Shown: positions 8,672 through 16,670, counted from the first letter of the stretch. The stretch: 64,000 bases of DNA from Limnobacter litoralis (GCF_030160455.1 NZ_BSOJ01000027.1:50810-114809), one strand, 5' to 3'. Notes: a model not told the origin generated them from the sequence alone. Made by a program: numbers and translations.

Positions 8672-8929
8672 ATGAAAAAAGCACTGTTCACACTGGCCTG
8701 CACAACTGCACTGTTTGCCTTCAACGTACACGCGGCCGATGACATGAAACACGATGGCATGACCAAAGACGGAATGACCAAAGAGGACACCATGAAGAAG
8801 GACGACATGATGAAAAAGGATCACATGAAGAAAGACCACATGAAAAAAGACCACATGGACAAGGACGGCATGAAACACGACGGCATGAAAGCCGATGGAA
8901 TGAAACACGACGACATGATGAAGAAGTAA
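8672..8929 (+). CDS. Secreted methionine-rich pentapeptide MxKDx repeat protein
   Basis: An 85-residue protein starting at the ATG preceded by AAAGGAATTT. Residues 1-21 are a signal peptide ending FNVHA. The mature part is almost entirely pentad repeats of the MKKDH/MKHDG type, with about 14 Met in 64 residues and no Cys or aromatic residues. It fits the family annotated as pentapeptide MxKDx repeat proteins. Periplasmic methionine-rich proteins of this kind (MrpX of Azospira) act as sacrificial targets for hypochlorite and are repaired by methionine sulfoxide reductase. Exported MsrB and MsrA lie two and three genes downstream on the same strand, which supports the same job here. A metal-binding role through His, Asp and Met is an alternative. 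Confidence 0.85.
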   Translation: MKKALFTLACTTALFAFNVHAADDMKHDGMTKDGMTKEDTMKKDDMMKKDHMKKDHMKKDHMDKDGMKHDGMKADGMKHDDMMKK

Positions 8930-8950
8930 TTTAACCGGGGGCGGACCAAC

Positions 8951-9787
8951 ATGAACAACATCCACTCAGGCAGCAAATCGTTGAAGACTCTGGCTCCCAT
9001 CGCAGGTGTAGCCATCGCCCTGATTGGCAGTACCGCAAGCGCCGCCCCTGTCTGCCAATGGCAGAGCCCCATTCACCCCATGCTTGTTGCCGAATTGTTT
9101 ACCTCCGAGGGCTGCAGCAGTTGCCCACCGGCTGAGCGCTGGCTGAGCACCACCCTGAAAACCGGCACCTTGACCGATCGCGTTTTGCCGCTGGCCTTTC
9201 ATGTGGACTATTGGGACTACATCGGCTGGAAGGACCCGTATGCAAGCGCTGATTACTCGGCACGGCAGTACCAGTGGCAAAAAGCCGGGGCCAGCCAGAT
9301 TGTTTACACACCGGAATTCATTGTGTCTGGTCGTGAATATCGAGGCTGGCGCAACCCCGCCACCCTTCGCCAGATGCTGAGCGAGAACGCCAATCAAAAA
9401 GCACCTGTGACCATTCAAGCCACCGTGTTGAAAGGGCAAGCAGATCGCCTGTCCATCCAAATTGAGCAGGAATGGCAAGGCCAGGCACCGGCGGGCACCC
9501 AGACCACGGTATTTTTGTATGAAGACGGGCTGAACCAACAAGTGGACTCTGGCGAGAACCGGGGCGAAACACTTCGACATGACGCAGTGGTCAGGGCCAT
9601 GTTGAGTGCACCGAAAAAGCCATCTGGCGGTGCCACGGCTCAAATGAATTTCCCGCTGCAGCGCGACTGGGTGCGCCACAAACTGGGGCTTGGCATCGTT
9701 GTCAGCGGTAACCAGGGCCAACGCATCTTTCAGGCACTGAACGTGCCTGGGTTGCTTGCCCAATGCACCGAACAGCCTCAAAATTAA
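8951..9787 (+). CDS. Secreted DUF1223 family protein (thioredoxin-like fold)
   Basis: A 278-residue protein with an N-terminal signal peptide (LAPIAGVAIALIGSTASAA). The mature protein starts with AELFTSEGCSSCPPAERWL, where the CSSC pair sits at a thioredoxin-like CxxC position. It continues with VLPLAFHVDYWDYIGWKDPYA, the hallmark of DUF1223. The family has no settled function; the CxxC suggests redox or thiol chemistry outside the cytoplasm. It lies 21 bases after the MxKDx gene and 12 before msrB, so it is very probably co-transcribed with them and may take part in the same oxidant-defence unit. Confidence 0.85.
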   Translation: MNNIHSGSKSLKTLAPIAGVAIALIGSTASAAPVCQWQSPIHPMLVAELFTSEGCSSCPPAERWLSTTLKTGTLTDRVLPLAFHVDYWDYIGWKDPYASADYSARQYQWQKAGASQIVYTPEFIVSGREYRGWRNPATLRQMLSENANQKAPVTIQATVLKGQADRLSIQIEQEWQGQAPAGTQTTVFLYEDGLNQQVDSGENRGETLRHDAVVRAMLSAPKKPSGGATAQMNFPLQRDWVRHKLGLGIVVSGNQGQRIFQALNVPGLLAQCTEQPQN

Positions 9788-9799
9788 AAGGTAAACATC

Positions 9800-10303
9800 A
9801 TGAACAGAAGACAACTTTTGGCAGGTTTGGGTGTCTCAGCACTGGGACTCACCGTCAATCGAATTTCAATGGCAGGTAGCACAATGACGAAAGTACACAA
9901 AACACGCGAAGAATGGCTCAAATTGATTTCTGCAGAGCAATATGGCGTGCTCTTCAATGAGAACACCGAACGGCCTTTTAGCAGCCCCCTGAATGACGAA
10001 AAACGCAAAGGGCATTTTCTGTGCGCCGCCTGCAACCAGGTGCTGTTTCCCTCTGAATTCAAGTTCAACAGCGGCACGGGTTGGCCCAGCTTTTTTGACG
10101 CCAACAAAGAAGCCATTGGCACCAAGCGCGACTTCCGGCTGATTTTGCCGAGAACGGAATACCACTGCAGCAATTGTGGTGGCCACCAGGGGCACGTCTT
10201 CAATGATGGCCCCGCCCCCACTGGCTTGCGCTACTGCAACAACGGTTTGGCCCTGAAATTCGTGCCAGAAGGCGAACCCCTTCCATCGGTGCTGACATCA
10301 TGA
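9800..10303 (+). CDS. msrB: Exported peptide-methionine (R)-S-oxide reductase MsrB
   Basis: A 167-residue protein. The first 30 residues are a Tat-like leader (MNRRQLLAGLGVSALGL), so the enzyme probably works in the periplasm. The MsrB domain follows: zinc-binding CxxC pairs in FLCAACNQVLF and HCSNCGGHQGHVF, substrate-site GTGWPSF, and catalytic Cys in LRYCNNGLALKF. It reduces methionine-R-sulfoxide in proteins. AAAGG precedes the start. Its TGA overlaps the ATG of msrA. Together with the methionine-rich MxKDx protein it forms a plausible oxidise-and-repair cycle. Confidence 0.93.
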   Translation: MNRRQLLAGLGVSALGLTVNRISMAGSTMTKVHKTREEWLKLISAEQYGVLFNENTERPFSSPLNDEKRKGHFLCAACNQVLFPSEFKFNSGTGWPSFFDANKEAIGTKRDFRLILPRTEYHCSNCGGHQGHVFNDGPAPTGLRYCNNGLALKFVPEGEPLPSVLTS

Positions 10304-10923
10304 AACACACTCCGCTTTTACGCCTGTCTGCTTTCTTGCCGCTTGCAGCAGGGCTTTTTATATCACTGGCAGGCTTAAGCCAACCAGCCCGCGCAGCCAC
10401 TGAAACCGCCGTGTTTGCTGGTGGCTGCTTCTGGTGCGTCGAATCCGATTTTGACAAGGTGGCTGGGGTGATCGAGACCACCTCGGGATATGCCGGTGGC
10501 ACGGAGGCCTCGCCCAACTACCAAACTGTCAGCGCGGGTCAAACTGGCTACGCCGAGTCAGTGCGTGTCACCTTCGACAACAGCAAGGTCAGCTATTCTC
10601 AGTTGGTGGAATATTTCTGGAAAACCATCGACCCCACGGTGCAAGACCGACAATTCTGTGATGAAGGGCACCAGTACCGAACCGCTATTTTTTACCAGAA
10701 CGACGCCCAGAAAAAGGTGGCTGAAGCCAGCAAAGCGAAACTGGTGGCCAGCGGCAAATTCCCGCATGTGTACACGGAAGTGGCGCCTGTGTTGAACTTC
10801 TACCCCGCAGAAAGCTACCACCAAAACTACTACCAAAAAAACCCGATACGTTATGAGTTTTACAGGTTGAATTGTGGGCGCGACAACCGCGTGAAAGAAC
10901 TGTGGGGCAAGTCAGTTCACTGA
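10300..10923 (+). CDS. msrA: Exported peptide-methionine (S)-S-oxide reductase MsrA
   Basis: A 207-residue protein. An N-terminal signal peptide (LSAFLPLAAGLFISLAGLSQ, then ARA) places it outside the cytoplasm, unlike the usual cytoplasmic MsrA. The catalytic motif GGCFWCVESDF is at about residues 41-51, followed by SGYAGG, the conserved EGHQYRTAIFY and a C-terminal Cys in LNCGRDNRV that can act as resolving cysteine. It reduces methionine-S-sulfoxide, complementing MsrB whose stop codon it overlaps. It is the last gene of the operon, followed by a clear terminator. Confidence 0.94.
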   Translation: MKHTPLLRLSAFLPLAAGLFISLAGLSQPARAATETAVFAGGCFWCVESDFDKVAGVIETTSGYAGGTEASPNYQTVSAGQTGYAESVRVTFDNSKVSYSQLVEYFWKTIDPTVQDRQFCDEGHQYRTAIFYQNDAQKKVAEASKAKLVASGKFPHVYTEVAPVLNFYPAESYHQNYYQKNPIRYEFYRLNCGRDNRVKELWGKSVH

Positions 10924-10971
10924 GACCACCCAACAGAGTGACTAAAAATCACCCGATTTGCCAAGCCCCTG

Positions 10972-11000
10972 AACAAGCCTGAATACTTTCAGGCTTGTTT
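10972..11000 (+). terminator. Rho-independent terminator after msrA
   Basis: A perfect 12-base-pair inverted repeat, AACAAGCCTGAA and TTCAGGCTTGTT, with a four-base loop, followed by TCATTT. It closes the MxKDx-DUF1223-msrB-msrA operon and separates it from the PAAR gene that starts at 11021. Confidence 0.85.
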
Positions 11001-11020
11001 CATTTCAAGGCAGGCAAAAC

Positions 11021-11548
11021 ATGGCAGCACGTCCTTTGGTCGATGGATTGGCACAAGTCATTCTTGGCGACAGCACAACCCACGGTGGCAAGGTCATCAG
11101 CGGCAGCCCCAGCACCTTTTTTGGTCCCGCCCGAATTCCCGTGGCACGGGTTGGAGACATGACCAGCTGCCCGCTGTGCCCGCCGCACGTCTTTCCGATC
11201 GTGCAGGGCCACCCCTTCTTCACCGACAACCACATGAACGTCGCCCTGCATGGCCACAAAACCGCCTGCGGGGCCAGTTTGATCGCAGTGGCAGCGCCTG
11301 CACCCGACGAAACGGACTTTCCCGCACATTACGACAGCACACAGTCTGAACCGGAAACCCACAGCCCGCTGGAAGTGGAATTTCTGGACACCGACGGCAA
11401 CGCGCCAAATGCAGGTGAAAACATCAAACTGCAAATCGGGAAAACCGTGCTGGAAGGCACGCTGGATGGCGAAGGCAAAACCAAATTCAAGAAAGCCCCT
11501 CACGGATTTGCCAAAGCAGTGCAAACCAAACGTCAAGGCGACGAATAA
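11021..11548 (+). CDS. PAAR-domain protein (type VI secretion spike tip)
   Basis: A 175-residue protein. Residues about 1-95 form a PAAR domain (DSTTHGGKVISGSP, PVARVGDMTSCP, ALHGHKTACGASLI) with the His and Cys residues that bind the metal at the tip of the VgrG spike. The last 75 residues form a beta-rich extension (LEVEFLDTDGNAPNAG, then GTLDGEGKTKFKKAP) of the kind that links PAAR proteins to cargo. The effector gene starts 5 bases after its stop. No other type VI structural gene is in the window, so this is an orphan island that must use a secretion apparatus encoded elsewhere. Confidence 0.88.
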   Translation: MAARPLVDGLAQVILGDSTTHGGKVISGSPSTFFGPARIPVARVGDMTSCPLCPPHVFPIVQGHPFFTDNHMNVALHGHKTACGASLIAVAAPAPDETDFPAHYDSTQSEPETHSPLEVEFLDTDGNAPNAGENIKLQIGKTVLEGTLDGEGKTKFKKAPHGFAKAVQTKRQGDE

Positions 11549-11553
11549 ACACC

Positions 11554-12909
11554 ATGCCTGATTACGCCAAAGCATTCCCAAACTCGCCCATCATGCACGT
11601 GGATGGCGACACACAAATAGCCTGTAATGATCTGCCCGGTGAAACGGTGCGTTGCATACGCAAAAAGCCAAAATTACGCGTGGTGCTTCGCAAACACCGA
11701 GACGTGGTCTTCGACATCAACCTGGGTCTTGGCGGACAGTACAGTGTCGAATCGGAGCAAAGTGACTTCTACAACACCCGCGACAAAAAGCTGATTCGAC
11801 CGAAAACACAAGTGGTGTTTAGTGAAGGGGAAAGGTTGCATCTCTGGGTGAGTAGAACCTTCATGGGTGCGCTGCTGCTTAAACACAACGGCAAGCTGAT
11901 CGCCCGATATGAACCCAATCAGTTAGACCCACACACCTGTACTGCGCAAAACCCGGAAGGCAAACCAGCACCGCTGATTGTCTCGATGCAGCTGCCTCAT
12001 TTTGATGTGCTGGAGCCCATACAAACACAATTGGACAAGACGACTGAATATTACGAGAAAAAAGCGCAGATGATTCAAAAAACGATTTATGTCGTTGAGG
12101 TAAAAGATTGGGGCAAAGAAATACCGCTTCAAATCGTAAAATTTTTACAAAACGGTGGGAAAGAAACTGCAATTGATGATGATGGAGTTTTAACAAGAAA
12201 CTGGCTGCTTTCACAGCTAATAGGAACTACTGAATCAATTTATCATCAAAGAGAAATAGTGAAGGACTTGATATCTACTAAATTCTATTTAAAAGCGTTT
12301 TTCAGAAAAAATGGGACGAAAGTATATCACATAGTATTTAAAGGAACTGCAGGCGCACGAAAAATAATAAAAGCATCCAGATACCTCAGCAACAACAGTC
12401 AAGTAATTTCAATAACCCATGGGACTGGCAGCTTTGCAACAACGGCACATCAATCATGGAACACACTAAAAGGCTCCGTTGGAAAGGGCACAGCCATAAG
12501 TATAATTTTCACAATTGGGATAGATCTAGCCGAGTGGTTAAAAGCCTTTCAAACAACAAATTCCGGTGATAGTGATTCAAAGTTCAACTTATTAGATTTA
12601 TTTACAACTGTAGGACTGGACATTACAAAAGGAGCAATATCCGCTGCGGCAACCGAAGTTGCAGTGAGTGGAATTTTATTTATTACATCATTTGTGGTTG
12701 GTACGGCGGGATTACCATTTGTAGCCTTATTGATAGGAACAGTTTTTATAGCGGTTGCCGTATCCACAGGGATCGATTTTATTGATAAAAAATACAAAAT
12801 TACAGATAAAATAGGGCAAAAAATAAAAAGCAGCGTCGAAGAGCTCGGAAGAAAAAATTCAAACGACTACTCACCGATCAACATCAATCCGATATTTCTT
12901 GCTCCATAA
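11554..12909 (+). CDS. Putative type VI effector, membrane-active C-terminal toxin domain
   Basis: A 451-residue protein of unrecognised family. The N-terminal 150 residues are beta-rich and have host-like base composition. From about base 12060 the gene turns visibly AT-rich and stays so to the end. The C-terminal part holds hydrophobic segments (TAISIIFTIGIDLAEWL at about 310-327; then a long Gly/Ala/Val-rich pair, SGILFITSFVVGTAGLPFVA and LLIGTVFIAVAVSTGIDF) and ends in IDKKYKITDKIGQKI, a pattern shared by membrane-inserting contact toxins. Position between a PAAR gene and an overlapping multi-pass membrane gene fits an effector of the inner-membrane or pore-forming type. Function is inferred; no catalytic motif is visible. 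Confidence 0.65.
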   Translation: MPDYAKAFPNSPIMHVDGDTQIACNDLPGETVRCIRKKPKLRVVLRKHRDVVFDINLGLGGQYSVESEQSDFYNTRDKKLIRPKTQVVFSEGERLHLWVSRTFMGALLLKHNGKLIARYEPNQLDPHTCTAQNPEGKPAPLIVSMQLPHFDVLEPIQTQLDKTTEYYEKKAQMIQKTIYVVEVKDWGKEIPLQIVKFLQNGGKETAIDDDGVLTRNWLLSQLIGTTESIYHQREIVKDLISTKFYLKAFFRKNGTKVYHIVFKGTAGARKIIKASRYLSNNSQVISITHGTGSFATTAHQSWNTLKGSVGKGTAISIIFTIGIDLAEWLKAFQTTNSGDSDSKFNLLDLFTTVGLDITKGAISAAATEVAVSGILFITSFVVGTAGLPFVALLIGTVFIAVAVSTGIDFIDKKYKITDKIGQKIKSSVEELGRKNSNDYSPININPIFLAP

Positions 12910-13667
12910 TGGATAAAATAAAAAACAGCCGATTAGTTGAAGAATCAAAGATTTTTTCTTTATCCACCCCTATTATATTAATAGTAAACTACTTTATTTT
13001 TTATGGAATTCTTGATTTAAATTCAAAATATTTATATCAATACATAATTTTTTGTTTAATTATCAGCGTTTTTTTTATATTTTTAAATTTTTCCAAAATA
13101 GATCTATCAAAAAAATATATTTATAACTCTATAAAAAATTTATTTTTCATTTACCTAATTTACTCGCCATTTATTTCAATTAGCTCAATATATTTTATCA
13201 AAAAAAATAATAATAATAATAACATTTCGCACAAAATTTTTCTTATAACATACGTAGGCTCAATCATTCTAACAGCCATATACAATTATATAAAAGCCAG
13301 AAACAGCTATGAAAGCGGTACTTTCTTTAAGATGAACATTTCGGAAACTGAAGAATATTTACTTATGAACGGAAAGCCTCAATTCCAAACACAAAAGGAT
13401 TACAGTCACAGTGAAATCTCAAAAAAACTGAAATCAACGATTCTCTCAATTGTTTTACCTATTTCAACCATGGCCTACCCGCTTCAAAAGCTAATCGCAC
13501 ATCATTATGGGGACGAGGCGATTTTCCTTTTCCTTGCTATTTTAGGTTTCTTTCTTCATGTATATGTTGCAAAAGGTTTCGGATATTACCTTTTTTCAAA
13601 TATCGTTATCCCGTTAAAAATCTCAAAGCAGCATGGCAAGCCAATCTATTTTCATAAAAATTTCTAG
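12909..13667 (+). CDS. Multi-pass membrane protein, candidate immunity protein
   Basis: A 252-residue, strikingly AT-rich gene. Its ATG overlaps the effector stop (TAATG), so translation is coupled. About six membrane helices are visible: residues 18-40, 45-64, 75-95, 110-128, 178-197 and 205-235. A loop contains a run of six Asn encoded by an AAT repeat (13207-13221). I do not recognise the family. Coupling to the putative membrane-active effector, matching composition and membrane location make it the natural candidate for the cognate immunity protein, which would block a pore-forming toxin in the inner membrane. That role is inference. Confidence 0.65.
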   Translation: MDKIKNSRLVEESKIFSLSTPIILIVNYFIFYGILDLNSKYLYQYIIFCLIISVFFIFLNFSKIDLSKKYIYNSIKNLFFIYLIYSPFISISSIYFIKKNNNNNNISHKIFLITYVGSIILTAIYNYIKARNSYESGTFFKMNISETEEYLLMNGKPQFQTQKDYSHSEISKKLKSTILSIVLPISTMAYPLQKLIAHHYGDEAIFLFLAILGFFLHVYVAKGFGYYLFSNIVIPLKISKQHGKPIYFHKNF

Positions 13668-13702
13668 TTATTTTAAGACCAGTTATTCCTGTTAATTAAT
13701 AA

Positions 13703-14071
13703 TCTTTCAAAGCATTTAGCAATTCTTACAAATTCGAGTCTAATCAACAAGAGCTGGGTACAGCCCTCGGTCGAGCTGGGTCCTACCTCGGTTTCACACA
13801 AAGTGAACTGGCACAAATGATCAGCAATTGCAGAAGCGCAGTGTCTCGCGGCATCATCGACCCAAACTCCAAGTCGGGTGAATTGCCGCTGACCGTTTTA
13901 CGTTGCTACAGGTCTTTGCACGCGCTGTTTGGCGGCAACAAGTAACACACGAACCACTGGGTGCATGTGGCCAACCTGCATTTGAATGGAGTGTCTGCCG
14001 ATCTCATGAAGTCCATCGTGGGTCTGGTACAAGTTGCTTCGTACCTGGAATCCATGCGCGTGAGGGTATAA
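13703..14071 (+). pseudogene. Broken MbcA/ParS/Xre-type antitoxin gene
   Basis: One frame encodes a recognisable antitoxin: helix-turn-helix part LGRAGSYLGFTQSELAQMIS, then DPNSKSGELPLTVLRCYRSL and HALFGG. After an in-frame TAA (13942-13944) the same frame continues with the DUF2384-like end (SIVGLVQVASYLESMRVRV, stop at 14069-14071). No ATG, GTG or TTG lies upstream in frame after the stop at 13700, so the 5' end is also lost. The family normally neutralises RES or COG5654 toxins; no intact toxin follows. A 25-codon ORF (14072-14149) starts right after the final stop and shows no recognised domain. It lies just beyond the effector-immunity pair, in a remnant-rich stretch. Confidence 0.7.
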
Positions 14072-14149
14072 ATGATCCACCTGAATCAGGCAAGCCAGCG
14101 GGTGTTCACACACCCGGCCAGCGCGCTGAAAGTGGACGGTGCACAGTAA

Positions 14150-14971
14150 TTACTTACGCACAGCTTTGTAATGCGCGGGGTTCAGGGTTTTGCCCATTTG
14201 CTGCCACAACACATGTTTCAAGACTTTGAAAGGTACAAAACGGGCACCGTACCAAACCCGCGCCGCGTTGTTGCCGTACACAATACGAGGTTCGTTTTTC
14301 TCGATGCATTTGCGCACGTATTCCACAATCTCTTCCGGGGGTGTGGTCAAAAACTTCTTGGCGAATTCAGCGTGCTCTTCCTTGTTAGCAATGTTGGTGT
14401 TGATGCCACCGGGGTGCACCAAATGCACCTGGATCTTGCTCGATGAAAGCTCGACACCCAACGATTCAGTGAAGCCACGCACGGCAAACTTGCTGGCGCA
14501 GTAATCCGAATTGGAGGGGGTTCCGACCAAGCCAAAAATGCTGGACACGTTCACCACTGCGCCTTCGCCGTTTTCCATCAACTGCGGCAAAAACGCTTTG
14601 GTGCCATGCACAACACCCCAAAAGTTGATGGCCATCACCCGCTCGATCACGTCGTCGGGGTTCAACCACACGGGCAGCCCCTCGCCACTGATGCCCGCGT
14701 TGTTGATGATCACGTGCGCATTGCCCAATGTGCTTTTCACTTCCTCTGCAAAGGCGTACACCTGCTCTTTTTTGGACACATCCACCTGCGTTGCCAACAC
14801 TGCTTTGCAACCGGTCTTGCGGGTCATCTCTGCCGTTTCCTGCAAGCCCTTGTTGTCGTAGTCGCAAATGGCCACTTTGCTGCCCAGCTTGCCAAACATC
14901 AGCGCGTAAGCGCGGCCCATGCCTGATGCTGCCCCGGTGATCACCACCACTTTGTCTTTGAAGTTTTTCAT
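14150..14971 (-). CDS. Short-chain dehydrogenase/reductase
   Basis: A 273-residue classical SDR. Visible motifs: cofactor-binding TGAASGMGRAYAL (residues 12-24), an acidic residue after the second strand (ICDYDN) that favours NAD, NNAG at about 92-95, catalytic Ser in VNVSSIFG and the YCASKFAVRG Tyr-Lys pair. It oxidises or reduces an alcohol/ketone. It lies 2 bases after the flavin monooxygenase and is certainly in the same operon. The pairing suggests that a ketone substrate of the monooxygenase is made from, or its product handled by, this enzyme. Confidence 0.92.
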   Translation of the reverse strand: MKNFKDKVVVITGAASGMGRAYALMFGKLGSKVAICDYDNKGLQETAEMTRKTGCKAVLATQVDVSKKEQVYAFAEEVKSTLGNAHVIINNAGISGEGLPVWLNPDDVIERVMAINFWGVVHGTKAFLPQLMENGEGAVVNVSSIFGLVGTPSNSDYCASKFAVRGFTESLGVELSSSKIQVHLVHPGGINTNIANKEEHAEFAKKFLTTPPEEIVEYVRKCIEKNEPRIVYGNNAARVWYGARFVPFKVLKHVLWQQMGKTLNPAHYKAVRK

Positions 14972-14973
14972 GC

Positions 14974-16500
14974 TCAGGCAGCCTCCACCACTTTCAGTTT
15001 GGCCTTGCCAGGTCGGCGTGGCAGGTCTACAGGCTTTTTCAGTACGATTTCATGGTCGCGCTGCTTGAACTTCTTGGCCATTTGCAGATAGGTGTAGCTA
15101 AACCCCGGAAACATGGCCACCACATGGCCGCTCTTGCTCTTGTACCAACTGGTGCACCCACCGGTTTTCCACACCGTTTTGTCCATTTCAGTGTGAATAA
15201 ACTGCGTGTACTTTTCTTCCGCCTCGGCCTTCACTTCAATGGCAGCTGCATTGCCTTTTTGAACGCGGTCGATGGCCTGCATGATGTAGTGCATCTGCGC
15301 CTCAATCACAAAAATGGCTGAGGTGTGGCCAATGCCGGTGTTCGGGCCGGTCACGATGAACAGGTTTGGAAATCCGGGCACTGTAGTGCCCAGGTAAGCC
15401 CGTGGATACTCGCTCCAGACGTCCGACAGGCGCGTGTTGTCACGGCCAATCACCGGGTATGAAATCACGCCATCGGTGGCGTCATAGCCTGTGGAATAAA
15501 CGATGCAATCCAGATCGATCTGCTCACCGCTTTGGGTCACAATGCCGCGCTCGTTGATCTCGGCAATGCCGTCGGCCTTGTCGTGCAGGGTCACGTTGTC
15601 ACGACAGTAGGCTGGGTACAGGGTGTTGCTCAGGATGATTCGTTTGCAGCCAATCGTAAAGTCGGGTGTGACCTTGCGTCGTAGCTCAGGGTCTTTGATC
15701 TGTTTTTTGATGTGATGCAAGGCTTCGCGCTGGGCAATCTGCTTCAGCGCAAAGTCGCTGTATTTGAATGCGATCACGCGGCTTTCCAGCCCCCAGTAAA
15801 TGGCTGATCTGGCGAGCCTGCGAATCGGGTCAATTTTCAGCAGCTTTCGTTCCCAAGGTTTGAAGGTGCGGTCAGGACGTGGCAGCACCCAGTGGGGCGA
15901 ACGCTGAAAGACATGCAGGTGTTTCACATCGGGTGCAATGGCTGGAATGACCTGCGCTGCACTGGCGCCGCTGCCAATGATGGCCACGCGCTTGCCTGCG
16001 TGCTGATAATTGTTGTCCCAGTTGTTGGTGTGAAAGGTTTTGCCTTTGAAAGTGTCGCGCCCCTTGAAGTTGGGGTACACCGGTGTACTCAGGGGGCCAC
16101 TGGCGTTGACCACAAACTGCGCTTTCAACACGTCACCACCATCAAGCAGCACATGCCACAACTGTTCGTGATCGTGCCATTCAATCTGCTTGACGTTGCT
16201 TTTGACGCGGGTCTTTTCACGCAGACCGTGTTTGGTTATCACGTGCTCGGTGTATTGCTGAAGCTCTTTGCCTTCGGCAAACATCTGGCTCCAGTCATAG
16301 GGTTCACTCTCGATCGAATACAGCAGCGATTGAACGTCCACGGCCGCACCTGGGTAGGCGTTCTGACACCAGGTGCCGCCCATGAAATCGCGGCGTTCCA
16401 GAATCAGGAAATCGTCTTCACCGCGCTTTTTCAGGTTGATTGCGGCGCACTGGCCGCCGAAGCCGCTACCAATGATGATGACTTTGTACGTGTTTTGCAT
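14974..16500 (-). CDS. Flavin-containing / Baeyer-Villiger-type monooxygenase
   Basis: A 508-residue protein. The ATG at 16500 has AGGAG upstream and begins MQNTYKVIIIGSGFGGQCAA, the FAD-binding GxGxxG. The Baeyer-Villiger fingerprint FKGKTFHTNNW is at about 155-165, followed by the NADPH-binding GSGASAAQVIP. The C-terminal GPNTGIGHTSAIF is typical of this group. It inserts oxygen next to a carbonyl, or oxidises soft nucleophiles, using NADPH and O2. Together with the SDR 2 bases downstream it forms a two-gene operon behind a strong promoter with a palindromic operator, so it is probably substrate-induced. The substrate cannot be read from sequence. Confidence 0.9.
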   Translation of the reverse strand: MQNTYKVIIIGSGFGGQCAAINLKKRGEDDFLILERRDFMGGTWCQNAYPGAAVDVQSLLYSIESEPYDWSQMFAEGKELQQYTEHVITKHGLREKTRVKSNVKQIEWHDHEQLWHVLLDGGDVLKAQFVVNASGPLSTPVYPNFKGRDTFKGKTFHTNNWDNNYQHAGKRVAIIGSGASAAQVIPAIAPDVKHLHVFQRSPHWVLPRPDRTFKPWERKLLKIDPIRRLARSAIYWGLESRVIAFKYSDFALKQIAQREALHHIKKQIKDPELRRKVTPDFTIGCKRIILSNTLYPAYCRDNVTLHDKADGIAEINERGIVTQSGEQIDLDCIVYSTGYDATDGVISYPVIGRDNTRLSDVWSEYPRAYLGTTVPGFPNLFIVTGPNTGIGHTSAIFVIEAQMHYIMQAIDRVQKGNAAAIEVKAEAEEKYTQFIHTEMDKTVWKTGGCTSWYKSKSGHVVAMFPGFSYTYLQMAKKFKQRDHEIVLKKPVDLPRRPGKAKLKVVEAA

Positions 16501-16541
16501 GGGGTGTCTCCTGCCCTTCTCAGGCTTGGTGGTTTTGAAGC

Positions 16542-16572
16542 AATATATATTTGACAATAATCATTGTCAAAT
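16542..16572 (-). promoter_or_regulatory. Promoter with palindromic operator for the monooxygenase-SDR operon
   Basis: On the minus strand TTGACA (16570-16565) and TATATT (16547-16542) are separated by 17 bases, a near-consensus sigma-70 promoter. A perfect 10-base inverted repeat (ATTTGACAAT, spacer AATC, ATTGTCAAAT; 16549-16572) covers the -35 box and most of the spacer. This position fits a repressor such as a TetR-type protein. No regulator gene is adjacent. Confidence 0.72.
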
Positions 16573-16670
16573 GAAGATTTCCTCTAAAACTTTTGAATCC
16601 AGCACATGCATGGCCAGGTATTTCAGCTATGCTTCCTGCACCTGAACGCAACCTATTGGAAACACACGCA

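Noticed and set aside
13731..13740. TTCGAGTC sequence resembling a tRNA T-arm
   Set aside because: No acceptor, D-arm or anticodon stem can be folded around it; the base run belongs to the broken antitoxin frame.
14072..14149. 25-codon ORF directly after the broken antitoxin as the start of a RES-type toxin
   Set aside because: Its sequence (starting MIHLNQASQRV) does not resemble the start of RES toxins and it ends in a stop just before the SDR gene; left as part of the remnant.
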